Below are positions 10,725-21,162 of a stretch of DNA of 64,000 nt, piece by piece; the stretch's first letter is position 1, and every line of letters starts with the position of its first letter. Location of the stretch: NCBI GenBank assembly GCA_950022295.1, contig OX465599.1, forward strand, positions 5,952,001 through 6,016,000. The letters are read 5' to 3'. The notes under the pieces are model-generated. The model saw nothing but the letters and a program-made list of their open reading frames with translations, had not been told where the DNA came from and searched no databases. The stretch is from Bromus sterilis (lineage: Eukaryota; Streptophyta; Magnoliopsida; Poales; Poaceae). The translations under genes and the position numbers were made by a program.

Positions 10725-10747
10725 CGTTGCACGTACACGCTTACTAG
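10725..10747 (+). mobile_element. Helitron 3'-end signature (plus strand)
   Basis: The hairpin cgtgc-gtt-gcacg is followed by tacacgctta, CTAG and T. It faces away from the similar end at 10021, so the two cannot be the ends of one Helitron. The 5' end is unresolved. Confidence 0.5.
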
Positions 10748-10821
10748 TCTTATTAATTGTATATCTAGCAAAAGGGAAAAGAATCAAGTCCATATAAACG
10801 AATATCAAAATGGGGATGAGT

Positions 10822-10945
10822 TTAGTAGTGTTGGGGCACCATCATCCCCCGCCTTGTCTCCTTTGCGAGAGCGTCCATCACGTATGGTCCCGGGTACACA
10901 CACACCCCTCCCACCTCATTGTGATGAGATGCACCACCCAGTAAA
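10822..10945 (-). pseudogene. NHL/LEA-2-like fragment
   Basis: The minus strand reads GGVCVYPGPYVMDALAKETR then RGM, matching the VPPAVMEALDAE region of the intact genes and almost identical to the fragment at 50735-50850 on the plus strand. Only this C-terminal helix segment remains. Confidence 0.65.
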
Positions 10946-10989
10946 GGAGCCAGAACAGGAGAACGCCCTAGGCAAGCAATGTAGCTATT

Positions 10990-11560
10990 TTTAAAAACAT
11001 TTAATTGCACCAATATTTTAACGCATTTTTAAAATATGAAATATTTAAATCCGTTTGCGCCTTTTTAATATATAGAATTAATTTTAGGTAATTCATAGGT
11101 ATTTTATCATAAGATTAAAATGGTCTCCCTTCGTTTTAAGTAATTTTTAATTTTATTAATAATATTGCTTCAAATATCCGAAGCTGGCCCATCTAATTGG
11201 CCGAGCTTCCTCTGCAGTCTGCACTAACACTTTTCACAAAATTGAAAAATCTTTGATTTTTTTAATAATCATACATTTTGAAAATTCTTTGCAATTAAAA
11301 ACAATGATTATAATTATTTTATATAAATTTACACTAAAAAAGTTTATCTGTAAAAAATTAAACACATTTAAATGCACCAATATTTTAATGTATTTTCAAA
11401 ATATGAAATAATTAAATCCGTTTGCACCTTTTATTAATATATAGAATTAATTTTACGTAATTTATAGGTATTTTATCATAAGATTAAAAAAATTTCCCTT
11501 TGTTTTTAGCAATCTATAATTTTATTAAATAATATTGCTTCAAATATCCCAAAATAAATG
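10990..11560. repeat. Direct duplication, AT-rich
   Basis: About 190 bp around 10995-11190 (caccaatattttaac, aaatccgtttgc, tatagaattaatttta, ataggtattttatcataag, attgcttcaaatatcc) recurs around 11365-11550 in the same orientation and order with moderate divergence. No coding capacity. Confidence 0.7.
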
Positions 11561-11699
11561 TTCACATGACCAAATTAAAATAGCAAAAAAAAAAACTACC
11601 TATCTCACATCTGTTAGTGTTGAATAATCTATCATTGCAGCCAACTGATACACTGTTTTAATAAAAAGAATAGGACCCCGATAATTGCCACACGTGTGT

Positions 11700-11809
11700 T
11701 TTTAGATGGCAATTTTAGTTATGTATAGATGGCAATTATGAGCTAAAATTGCCTAGCAATTTTAGCTCATAATTGCCATCTATACATAACTAAATTTGCC
11801 ATCTAAAAT
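11700..11809. mobile_element. Palindromic MITE at the edge of the inverted duplication
   Basis: Two arms of about 54 bp (ttttagatggcaattttagt ... actaaatttgccatctaaaa) form a nearly perfect hairpin centred near 11755. The same family occurs at 1628-1788. It abuts the first base of homology between the two arms of the large inverted duplication. Confidence 0.75.
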
Positions 11810-11834
11810 CTGTGAAACAACAACAACAACTTTC

Positions 11835-12250
11835 ATGGGCGCCACCGCCGTCAACCACGGCGGCGTTCCTAACGATGAGGTTCTGGGCACGATCCTCTGC
11901 ATAGTATTTGCCATGGGTGATGCGATTCTAGTCGGCACCATCATAGCCTATTCGTCGTTCTGCGGGCAGGGACCTACAACCCACTCTATTACGTGGCCAT
12001 CGACTCCGCCTCTAGCCTCGATGTCGTCGCCCCAGACCTCACCCTCAACCCGGAGTTCAATCTCACGCTCCGCATCACCTCACAGAACCGGCAGTCCGCG
12101 TGCGTCAAGGCCGGCACATACCTGGAGGTGTCCTACCGCTGCGTCATGCTCGCCGCTAGCCCTGCGACGTCGGAGCAGCTCTGCGTCGAGCCAGCCAAGT
12201 CAAGGGAGACGCCCTTGACTTGGTCAATCAATTGTTATATAATTTAATTA
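11835..12250 (+). pseudogene. Gene A: NHL/LEA-2-like, frameshifted and internally deleted
   Basis: It starts MGATAVNHGGVPNDEVLGTI with the membrane helix, then shifts frame near 11965-11980. The family frame continues at 11990 as YVAIDSASSLDVVAPDLTL, NPEFNLTLRITSQN, CVKAGTYLEVSYRCVMLAAS and EQLCVEPAKSRETP. At 12217 it jumps straight into what is the 3' flank of the partner gene A' (ggtcaatcaattg), losing the last third of the coding region. The junction lies in a perfect 12-bp inverted repeat (12195-12206 and 12212-12223). Confidence 0.85.
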
Positions 12251-13547
12251 AGGTGAAGGATGACCGGGCCTCAAGTGAAGATCTATGGACGGTCAGCATG
12301 TCTAAGCTCAAGATCAATCATCAAGATGCACTACGAATTTACTCGAGTTATTAGATTAAACATGGTAATATGTATACATTGCCATAATTATGTCCTTTTG
12401 TACATCTTAGTTTTAGTCTTCACTGTCATACGTGTTAGAGAGTAATGTCGAACAAATTGTTTTATTCATAGATTAGCAAGATTGCCGCTCATTTCTTTAT
12501 CATAAGAACAAATTGTTTTATGCATAAGTACTATGGGCATAATTGTTACGATTCAGTTGGTTGTATTAAGAATCCTTTTCTTTACCATTACAGTTTGTGA
12601 AGGGTGGCAGCAATGTCACACACCTCTTTCTTCTCTCCATGCTCCTATGATCTCGTTGTGATCGACGCTCATTGACTATGCTATGATGAAGAACTAATAT
12701 GTTGTTTTTTTAGCTCTGGTGTGTTAATTAACTAGTTATCGTGTGGGTACTTTCTATTTCACTCATGTGGTATTAATCATTATTTTGTATCTATGAAAAA
12801 GTATTTGTGAATTAACATGTTACTTTTTATTAAGATTTATCAATCATCCATTACAAGTCAAAAAAGAATCACGAAGACCCCAACTGGTCGATAGTCGAAG
12901 TATATGACTACACATGTAATCTATTGCTCGCTCGACAACCAAACATGTTAACTAATTAATGTGCTACCATCTTCCAATTGTTGCATTTAAATGTCATATG
13001 ATCCGACATACTGGATTAATTAAGGACCAATATGACTTCTCTGGAAAAAAAATTGGAACAATCATTCTGTTAAAACACGATTTTTTTTGGAAATTTGGAG
13101 TTTCCCAAATAAGACACAAAGTCCCACTTGATATGTCCTCTCTTATGGGAAATGCCCGCTAACCAGTTTACTATAACCAATTTGGTATACTCTAGTTGGA
13201 GGAAAAAAATGCTTATATGAATTGCAAGTCAATTAATGTGATTTATTAAAGTATGATCATTGCACATGTTGGTTGAATCATCTCGCGAGTCAACGTCATT
13301 GAGAAAACAACGATGCAATGTTTGCCCACCCATCTGCCAAATTGGCACCTTTGCCCACCCATGATTAGTGGCATCAAAAATTATCATGGAAAACTAATTA
13401 ATTTTGAGTATGTTTATGGTAAAGACTTGAATCGAACTATATAGATAACAATCCATCAAATAGGTTTCATTGCACAGAGTAGTGAGTAGTGACACAGGTG
13501 ACCCGAACATCATGCCACATCAGCATTTTCTTTCATTTGTTTGGTGC

Positions 13548-13665
13548 GAGCGCTGAACTCAAACACCTCACCCTCTTATCGCAAAGATAGATTACCGTGT
13601 TGTTGGTGACTGGAATGCCGCAATAGGCTACCTCCATGAACATGCCAGCAATCCGGCATAGCACA
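13548..13665 (-). pseudogene. NHL/LEA-2-like fragment (left arm copy)
   Basis: The minus strand encodes GMFMEVAY, then a GIPVTNNTV-type strand, LCDKRVRCL and SSALAPNK, matching the middle of the ectodomain. It is the inverted partner of 20050-20165. No start and no C-terminal helix remain. Confidence 0.65.
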
Positions 13666-13796
13666 TGTACAATTTTTCTCTTCAAGCTGCTGGAGCCGAT
13701 GCAGGACTGAGATTAGGCACTACCAACTTTGTGAATCTTGTGACATTACAAATTTGAGCGCCAATGATAATATAATGCTATGGTGCAGTTATATAT

Positions 13797-14068
13797 ATTT
13801 TTAAGGGGAAAAGGCAGGACTCTGTTGCGTTATTTTTATTGATTTTCAAATAAATGGTACAGAGTTATATACAAAATCGAAAACAAACTATACATGAAAG
13901 AGCAAAAAGTCTAGAAGCAACAAAAAAGCAAATTACAAAAAAAATCCCCTCAAAAAGTGACAACCAGCATGTGGTCATCGAAAATCCGAAACCCAATCTT
14001 GTAGCCCTGCATATTCCTTCCTCTTTGCTATAAAGATGTAAGTTAATGTCATGTGAATCTATGTGTAA
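13797..14068 (-). mobile_element. LINE 3' tail inserted only in the left arm
   Basis: The right arm reads ttatatataaagatctgac without interruption, while the left arm has about 270 extra bases here, beginning with a short T-run and a stretch typical of the 3' end of a LINE in reverse orientation. This dates the insertion after the duplication. Confidence 0.6.
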
Positions 14069-14201
14069 AATCTGACAATCATGAAGTAAATACCAAATCA
14101 TCTGTTGTTCATAGCAAAGGTTACATATGTTGCCATATCCATGCAGTTTGATAAGCTTTTTGGATGTAAACTATACAAAGTTAACTGCACACCATGGGAA
14201 G

Positions 14202-14750
14202 TTAACTGCACCAGGCGGCGGCGCTGGGCCCGACTCCGACGCGGCACGTGTACAACTCCTGCCCGGCGAAAGTCGATGGAAGGTGTAGCGTCACATCGAA
14301 CACCTGCTCCCCTAGCGTCGTCTCCGCATCGAGGGCCTCCATCACAGCCGGCGGAACACGCACTCCCGCACGCCTTGCGACCACAGGCAGCTCCACCTTC
14401 TTCCGTGCGCCAACGCAGAGCCGCGAGGTCCTGGCATCATCGGCGAGCAAGACGCCACGGTAGGCCACCTCAACGGATATGTTACCATCGATGCACCATC
14501 CTCCAAGGTAGTTCCACGAGGCGAGGCCGAGCGTGAGGTCGAAGGCCGGGTTGACGACGGCCGCCGCGGCCGGGACGCCGGAGACCGAGCGGATTCCGAC
14601 GTAGTAATGCGGGTCCGGCCACATCAGAAAGATACAGAGGAGGAGGAAGAGGATGATCAAGATGGCGAGGTTCACCGTCTCCCACAAGCTGGGGCCGTCG
14701 TCTCCTTGAGGCGCCACTGCATGCTGCCCCTCGACGTCGGCGGCGTCCAT
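14202..14750 (-). CDS. Gene B: NHL/LEA-2-like membrane protein (intact)
   Basis: A 182-aa frame starting MDAADVEGQHAVAPQGDD, with a membrane helix at about residues 28-45 (AILIILFLLLCIFLMW) then PDPHYYVGIRSVSGVP, NPAFDLTLGLASWNYL, CIDGNISVEVAYRGVLLA, SRLCVGARKKVELPVVARR, VPPAVMEALDAE, QVFDVTLHLPS and a C-terminal TCRVGVGPSAAAWCS. Cysteines flank the ectodomain strands and could form disulfides. It differs from B' at 19127 at six residues by eye (P/R, A/T, W/R, K/V, T/M, E/D). The ATG is in cccATGGACG context, preceded by about 270 bp nearly identical to the B' promoter. Role is unknown, with NHL-type defence or stress signalling the likeliest analogy. Confidence 0.85.
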   Translation of the reverse strand: MDAADVEGQHAVAPQGDDGPSLWETVNLAILIILFLLLCIFLMWPDPHYYVGIRSVSGVPAAAAVVNPAFDLTLGLASWNYLGGWCIDGNISVEVAYRGVLLADDARTSRLCVGARKKVELPVVARRAGVRVPPAVMEALDAETTLGEQVFDVTLHLPSTFAGQELYTCRVGVGPSAAAWCS

Positions 14751-15040
14751 GGATCGATCTCCGGTTGATATGTCGACTTGCTTTTTAGGGCTTCTCTAGG
14801 TTATGACTTGGCACAAGATCGATCGTGGAAAACAATTGTATCCAACCATATACTAAGAATTCAAGTCCGGATAGTTTTTCTTTTAGCCAACCGATTCCCT
14901 CAAAAAATAAGAGTCAACCGTGTTGGAGCTAACCACGATCAGTAATCAGATACGGTCGTGTACGTGATAGCTAGTAGTTTTTTTTTTCCTTTTTGCGGGA
15001 ATAGCTAGTTGGTTAATGGATGAGTACGTCCAGCTCTCTA

Positions 15041-15573
15041 TCTATAATACCTAAATAGTTCGTTCCTACTAACTTATTTATCTTAACATGCAAACTATCC
15101 ACATCATCAAATAGGTTCATCATGTAAAATATATTTTTCATTAATTTTTTATGTACATGCTCTGATTAATTCTGCATGCACATGCAACCTAAATAAATAA
15201 TATTTTTATTCGTTTAGCATCACAATTTATAAAAGATTTTTCATAATTATCTTATATTTTATTTTTCTATGCACATCTATAATTGCTATGATTATTTTAG
15301 GTTTAGTCAAAGATGGAAATATTTTCATTTTTTCTACTCAACGTTGTTTTCGTCTCTTATGGTCTCATCGATATATTATCAAGGAAATAAATTAACAAAA
15401 AAATACTCATTTTTGGATTATTCATCAAATTTTCTTAGATTTTACTCTAAACAATATATATTTTTGAAAAAGAAATTATAATCAAATTATACTATATTTA
15501 ATGAAAAAATATGTTTTCAAACATCAAATTATTTTTTAACAATTCCCGCAGCAACGCGCGGGGCGTCATCTAG
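15041..15573 (+). mobile_element. Non-autonomous Helitron
   Basis: It begins after an A with TCTATAATACCTAAATAG, is AT-rich throughout, and ends with a hairpin (cccgc ... gcggg), seven bases and CTAG, followed by T. This is the A|T insertion preference and end structure of Helitrons. It sits at the start of the spacer between the two inverted arms. Confidence 0.75.
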
Positions 15574-16325
15574 TTTCCCAAACAACAACGTCGTCGTCGC
15601 CAAGCGCCACTTCTGCATGCAAGTCATCGACCAGACGATCCCTCCCCCTTCTCCTCCGATAGTGATGGGGGAGGGTAGTTGCTCGGCTAGTGCTAGGACA
15701 CAATCACTGTTCTCTCGCGCCACGCTGCAGGACTCCCAAACACTCTCTGTATCGGCGTTTTCCGCTCTCTCGCAAATGCCACGCCTAGCCCTCCATCCAA
15801 TCCAGACCACTACTCAAGCTCCCACCCTCACCTAGCGATCATGGCGGGCGGTGCATCGATCACATTCTTCGTGCCCTCATCGTGGGTGCTACCTTAATTT
15901 GCCCAGGGAGGCGGTTATCGCACACCGCAACAAGCGCCAGACCTCTCAGTTGTTGCTCTCTGCACCGCCTACTACAACTCAAGCCTTCCTATGCCCACTG
16001 TCGCCGAGGACTCGCCACATCCACCAGCTCCTCCATCGCCCGATGACGAGCCGCCCATCCATGAGTGTGTGCTTCGCCGCTCTAGTAAGCGCTCCAAGCT
16101 CTCAAGACGACTCCACCAGGACTAGGTGCATCGTTCATGTTGCGGCCCGTGAGTAGCCACTCTACACATCCATGATCACACGGCCATGCGGGTCAAGGCA
16201 AAAAATATGGAACTTGCCGGTGCCTCCAAGGAAAAAACACACAAAAAGAAGAAAAAAATACTCCTATAATGACGGTAATTAGATTTCCCCTTATATTTTT
16301 TGAGGTGTACTTGGATTTGCCCTTA
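15574..16325. other. Unassigned spacer sequence
   Basis: GC-moderate sequence between the Helitron and the LINE. Open frames on both strands (for example 15617-15835 and 15851-16156 on plus) show no recognisable domain and low-complexity S/P/T composition. It could be a captured gene fragment, but nothing identifies a donor. Confidence 0.35.
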
Positions 16326-16328
16326 CAT

Positions 16329-18678
16329 TTTTTTTGAAACTGTCACCGGGGGGGAAAGACTCCCCACCTGAATAAATTTCATTTTCTGTTTTTTTGTTTC
16401 TTTACAAGAGATCAAGAAAGGCGGGAAGAGAAATAGTCACGCCATAATCTGGCGCGATGTTTGGCCTCCGCCTAATGCAGGCGATGAGACCACAGGGTTA
16501 GGTCATCTATGACTGCCTTAGTTACATCAGTGGGGCACATGTTTATGTCCCTAAAGGTCTTAGCGTTTCTAGCATCCCAGATTTTCCAGAGAAGAAGCAG
16601 CAAAATGAAAGGCCATATAGATACCGGTAATCCAAGTGAAGGTGGTAGCAACCAGATGGCTGCCAAGGGGGCGTGAAGCGGGGTGATGCCGAGAGCGTCC
16701 CATATATTTTCTGTGAGGCGGGACAAGTGAAGAACAGGTGGGCGCGATCTTCGGAGGCGGCGGAGCATCGTGGGCATGCAGATGATGCAATGATGGTCTT
16801 GTGATGAAGGTTGGCCCGTGTGTTGAGCCGGTCCAGTTAGAAGAGCCACCCAAAAACTCGCACCCTACTGGGGACCCGGCTGTCCCAGATGTGTGCGAGG
16901 TTAGGGTCCGCGAGCTCGGAGGCGAGGGCGTCATATGCTCCTTTTGTGGAGAAGGGGGACCCATTCAGCAGTGATCTTATGTCTGGAGCATCTGAGAGAG
17001 CCACATCCTGCAACAACAATCTTAAAGAAACCAATTCACGTGAGGCGGTTAGGGTTAGACGGCTACGCAAGCCCAGATCAATTCCATCCATCATAATAGT
17101 GGCTACCCTAGCATTTTGCTTTGTGTGGTGGGTGAAAAAAGCCGGGAAGGCCAAGTAGAGAGGCTCATGTAGAATCCACCTATCTAGCCAGAAGAAAGTA
17201 GCAGTACCATCTCCAATGTTTACTTGGGATATCTCTCTGAGTGAATGCAGGTGTTTGAAAATTGCTTTGCCAAGGAAGGAGGCATTTTTACCTAATCCTA
17301 TATGCAATGGTGAGTGATTGAGGATCCACTCTTTCCAGGGCAGCATGGGAGAGTGCATGAATTTGAAAGCAAATTTCAACATGAGGCAAAAGTTTTGTGC
17401 TTTTAGGTTTTTTACACCAAGACCACCCGCTTGCTTGGGCATCCAAACTCGATCCCACGCAACCAGGCACTTTGCCCCTGAGTAGGAGTCATCGTTAGAC
17501 CAGAAAAATATACGTCGTCGCTTATCAATTTCATCCAAGACGCTTTTTGGTAGAGTGAAACATAACATAAAATAAGTTGGTAGGCTGTATAGGACCGCCG
17601 AGAGGAGGATGAGGCGTCCTCCCTGAGAGAGGAGGAAAGCACACCATCCAGCGAGGTAGGTATCACAACGATCGATAACTGGTTGGAAGGCATTGGGTGG
17701 TAGTTTGTGGGGAGAAAGAGGAAGGCCAAGATATTTTTGCAGGAAGGATGCTAGTTCTGTTCCTAATGTGAGGGCAATGTCCGCGGAAGTTGTTCATCAA
17801 TGTTAAGGGGGACAAGTGTAGTTTTTGAGTAGTTTATGGAGAGTCCGGTTGCCTTTGAGAAATCCGTGAGAATACGTTTTAGGTTTGTGGCAGCTTGTGC
17901 GTCTTCTTTGAGGATAATCAATGTGTCGTCCGCGTATTGAAGAACCGGACAGTGTAATTCACGGGTAACGGGGTGAGAAATTTGATTCATTTCGGAAGCC
18001 TGATTGTGCAAACGTTGAAGTACATCGGCAATGATAATAAAAAGGAAAGGGGAGAGAGGATCCCCCTGCCTAAGTCCACGTTTGCATTGTATCCAAGGCC
18101 CCGGGGTTCCGTTTAGTAGGACTGCAGTTTTACTTGAGTTTAGTAGAGTTTCAATCCATGATATCCACATGTGAGAGAAACCCCTAACTTTTAGTAGGTC
18201 AATAAGGGCTGCCCAGCAAACCGAGTCAAAAGCTTTTGAGAAATCAAGCTTGACGACCATTGTTGGAGCTTTTGTGCGAGCACAGACATGGAGGATGTCG
18301 GCGGCATAGCGAAAATTTTCGGAAATAGTGCGGCCGGCGAGGAAGCCCGTTTGATCCGGATGTACCAGTAGGGGGATGATTGGTTTAAGGCGATTCGTGA
18401 GCAGTTTTGCTAGAGCTTTTACGGGGCAGTTTTCGAGCGAGATAGGACGGAAAGCCTCAGGAGAGGGTGACGCAGCCCCTTTGGGAAGAAGGACAATAAG
18501 AGATCGGTTAAGGCAGGAGATATCCCCAGAAAGGTGATAGAAACTATGAAACATATCAATGATTTTATTTTTTAGCGTTGGCCAAAATTTTCGATAGAAA
18601 GATGGGCCAAAACCGTCGAGATATCCCCAGAAAGATTTCTCCTTACATGAAACGACGATCTTATTAATATCAGATTTA
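16329..18678 (-). mobile_element. LINE fragment with reverse transcriptase, frameshifted
   Basis: Minus strand. 18689-17763 carries RT motifs FRPISLENCPVKALAKLLTN, DQTGFLAGR, KLDFSKAFDSV, GLRQGDPLSPFLF and the catalytic LQYADDTLI. After a frameshift, 17568-16837 gives the RT thumb (LDEIDKRRRIFFWSNDD, CLVAWDRV). After another shift, 16849-16472 gives zf-RVT residues (DALGITPLHAP, WKIWDARNAKTFR). T-run near 16330 is the complemented poly(A). The 5' half (ORF1, endonuclease) is missing. It fills most of the spacer between the inverted arms. Confidence 0.85.
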
Positions 18679-18844
18679 CTAGGGCACATCTAGATGTGTC
18701 CTAAGATAGAGCACATCTAAGTTTACTTAAGACAAAAAGAAAAAGACAAAACATTAAAAAAATATCTAAATAAATTTTCATGTAAAATTAATAGTATAAA
18801 ACTTAGATGTGCTCTATCTTAGGGCGCATCTAGATGTGCCCTAG
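18679..18844. mobile_element. MITE with doubly palindromic ends
   Basis: The left end ctagggcacatctagatgtg and the right end cacatctagatgtgccctag (allowing one base) are inverted copies, each also self-palindromic, and extend inwards through agatagagcacatctaagtt and its complement. About 45 bp of each arm pairs. A related end occurs at 47095-47145. The target duplication is ambiguous. Confidence 0.7.
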
Positions 18845-19126
18845 ACAAACCCAATATCCATCAACCAACTAGCTATTCCCGCAAAAAGGAAAAAAAAAAC
18901 TACTAGCTATCACGTACACGACCGTATCTGATTACTGATCGTGGTTAGCTCCAACACGGTTGACTCTTATTTTTTGAGGGAATCGGTTGGCTAAAAGAAA
19001 AACTATCCGGACTTGAATTCTTAGTATATGGTTGGATACAATTGTTTTCCACGATCGATCTTGTGCCAAGTCATAACCTAGAGAAGCCCTAAAAAGCAAG
19101 TCGACATATCAACCGGAGATCGATCC

Positions 19127-19675
19127 ATGGACGCCGCCGACGTCGAGGGGCAGCATGCAGTGGCGCGTCAAGGAGACGACGGCCCCAGCTTGTGGGAGAC
19201 GGTGAACCTCGCCATCTTGATCATCCTCTTCCTCCTCCTCTGTATCTTTCTGATGTGGCCGGACCCGCATTACTACGTCGGAATCCGCTCGGTCTCCGGC
19301 GTCCCGGCCACGGCGGCCGTCGTCAACCCGGCCTTCGACCTCACGCTCGGCCTCGCCTCGCGGAACTACCTTGGAGGATGGTGCATCGATGGTAACATAT
19401 CCGTTGAGGTGGCCTACCGTGGCGTCTTGCTCGCCGATGATGCCAGGACCTCGCGGCTCTGCGTTGGCGCACGGAAGGTGGTGGAGCTGCCCGTGGTCGC
19501 AAGGCGTGCGGGAGTGCGTGTTCCGCCGGCTGTGATGGAGGCCCTCGATGCGGAGACGACGCTAGGGGAGCAGGTGTTCGATGTGATGCTACACCTTCCA
19601 TCAACTTTCGCCGGCCAGGATTTGTACACGTGCCGCGTCGGAGTCGGGCCCAGCGCCGCCGCCTGGTGCAGTTAA
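19127..19675 (+). CDS. Gene B': NHL/LEA-2-like membrane protein (intact)
   Basis: A 182-aa frame, the inverted-arm partner of gene B, with the same start (MDAADVEGQHAVARQGDD), membrane helix, WPDPHYYVGIRSVSG, NPAFDLTLGLASRNYLGG, CIDGNISVEVAYRGVLLADD, VGARKVVELPVVARRAG, VPPAVMEALDAE and terminal AAAWCS. The six amino-acid differences from B include charge changes W to R and K to V. All landmark cysteines are kept. Promoter and 3' flank are nearly identical to those of B for about 250 and 90 bp. The two genes point away from each other on the arms' outer sides, starts facing the spacer. Both look functional. Confidence 0.85.
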   Translation: MDAADVEGQHAVARQGDDGPSLWETVNLAILIILFLLLCIFLMWPDPHYYVGIRSVSGVPATAAVVNPAFDLTLGLASRNYLGGWCIDGNISVEVAYRGVLLADDARTSRLCVGARKVVELPVVARRAGVRVPPAVMEALDAETTLGEQVFDVMLHLPSTFAGQDLYTCRVGVGPSAAAWCS

Positions 19676-19941
19676 CTTCCCATGGTGTGCAGTTAACTTT
19701 GTATAGTTTACATCCAAAAAGCTTATCAAACTGCATGGATATGGCAACATATGTAGTCTTTGCTATGAACAACAGATCATTTGGTATTTATTTCATGATT
19801 GTCAGATCTTTATATATAACTGCACCGCGGCATTATATTTATCATTGGTGCTCAAAATTTTAATGTCACAAGATTCACAAAATTGGTAGTGCCTAATCTC
19901 AGTCCTGCATCGGCTCCAGCAGCTTGAAGGAAAAAAAACTA

Positions 19942-20040
19942 CTCCCTCCGATCCATAATAAGTGTCGATCATCTAGTACAAAGTTTGTACTAACTTAGTA
20001 TAAAATGAGCGACACTTATTATGGATTGGGGGGGGGGGAG
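19942..20040. mobile_element. Stowaway MITE
   Basis: CTCCCTCCGATCCATAATAA at the left end and its complement followed by a G-run and GAG at the right, flanked by TA (19940-19941 and 20041-20042). The left arm of the inverted duplication has a single TA at this site, so the insertion followed the duplication. Confidence 0.85.
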
Positions 20041-20049
20041 TACATGTGC

Positions 20050-20165
20050 TATGCCGAATTGCCGGCATGTTCATAGAGGTAGCCTACCGTGGCATCCCAG
20101 TCACCAACAACACGGTAAACTATCTTTGCGATGAGAGGGTGAGGTGTTTGAGTTCAGCGCTCGCA
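20050..20165 (+). pseudogene. NHL/LEA-2-like fragment (right arm copy)
   Basis: Reads AGMFIEVAYRGIPVTNNTVN then YLCDERVRCLSS, the middle strands of the ectodomain. It is the inverted partner of 13548-13665 and has no start or end. Confidence 0.7.
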
Positions 20166-21162
20166 CCAAACAAATGAAGGAAAATGTTGATGTGGCATGA
20201 TGTTTGTGTCACCTGTGTCGCTACTTTGTGCAATGAACCCTATGGATGGATTGGTATCTAGATAGTTCGATTCAAGTCTTTACCGTAAACATACTCAAAA
20301 TTAATTAGTTCTCCATGATAAGTTTGATGCCACTAATCATGGGTGGGCAAAGGTGCCAATTTGGCAGCTGGGTGGGCACACATTGCATCAATGTTTTCTC
20401 AATGACGTTAAATGGCGAGATGATTCAACAACCATCACTTATATGCAATGATCATACTTTTATAAATCACCTTAATTGACTTGCAATTCATATAAGCATT
20501 TTTTTTATCCATCTAGTATACCAAATTGGCTAGTAAACTGGTTAGCGGGCATTGCCCCATAAGCGAGGACATATCAAGTGGGAATTTGTGTCTTATTTGG
20601 GAAACTCCAAGTTTCTGAAACAATCGTGTTTTTAACGGAACGAACGTTCCAAATTTTTCCCAAAGAATTCATACGGGTCCTGAATTACTCCAATATGGGG
20701 ATGCTCGGGATCATATGGAATTTAAGTGCAGCCATTGGAAGATGGTAGCACATTAATTAGTTAACATGTTTGGTTGTCGAGCGAGCAATAGATTACATGT
20801 GTAGTCATATACTTCGACTATCGACCGGTTGGGGTCTTCGTGGTTATGTTTGACTTATAATGGATGATTGATAAATTTTAATAAAAGGTAACATGTTAAT
20901 TCCCAAATACTTTTTCATAGATACAAAATAATGATTAATACCACATGATTGAATAGAAACTATGCACACGATAACTAATTAACACACCAGAGCTAAAAAA
21001 CAACATAATAGTTCTTCATCATAGCATAGTCAATGAGCGTCGATCACGACGAGATCATAGGAGCATGGAGAGAAGAAAGAGGTGTGTGACATTGCCGCCA
21101 CCCTTCACAAACTATAATGGTAAAGAAAAGGATTATTCATACAACCAACTCAATCGTAACAA

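Larger units (their letters stand above)
11810..15022 (+). repeat. Left arm of a large inverted duplication
   Basis: This arm carries gene A (11835, +), a family fragment (13548-13665, -) and gene B (14202-14750, -). The reverse complement of the whole order is found at 18856-33400. By eye, matching is near-perfect next to the spacer (about 14150-15022), about 95% around 12840-12960 and nearer 80% around 12996-13100. The arm lacks the Stowaway, Helitron and Copia insertions of the right arm and has its own 270-bp LINE tail at 13797-14068. Gap 12250-13545 holds only this duplicated non-coding sequence. Confidence 0.9.

Noticed and set aside
11660..11690. Possible extension of the inverted duplication left of 11810 through a shared accccgat string
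   Set aside because: The same string flanks the related MITE at 1628-1788, so it belongs to the MITE neighbourhood, not to the duplicated arm.
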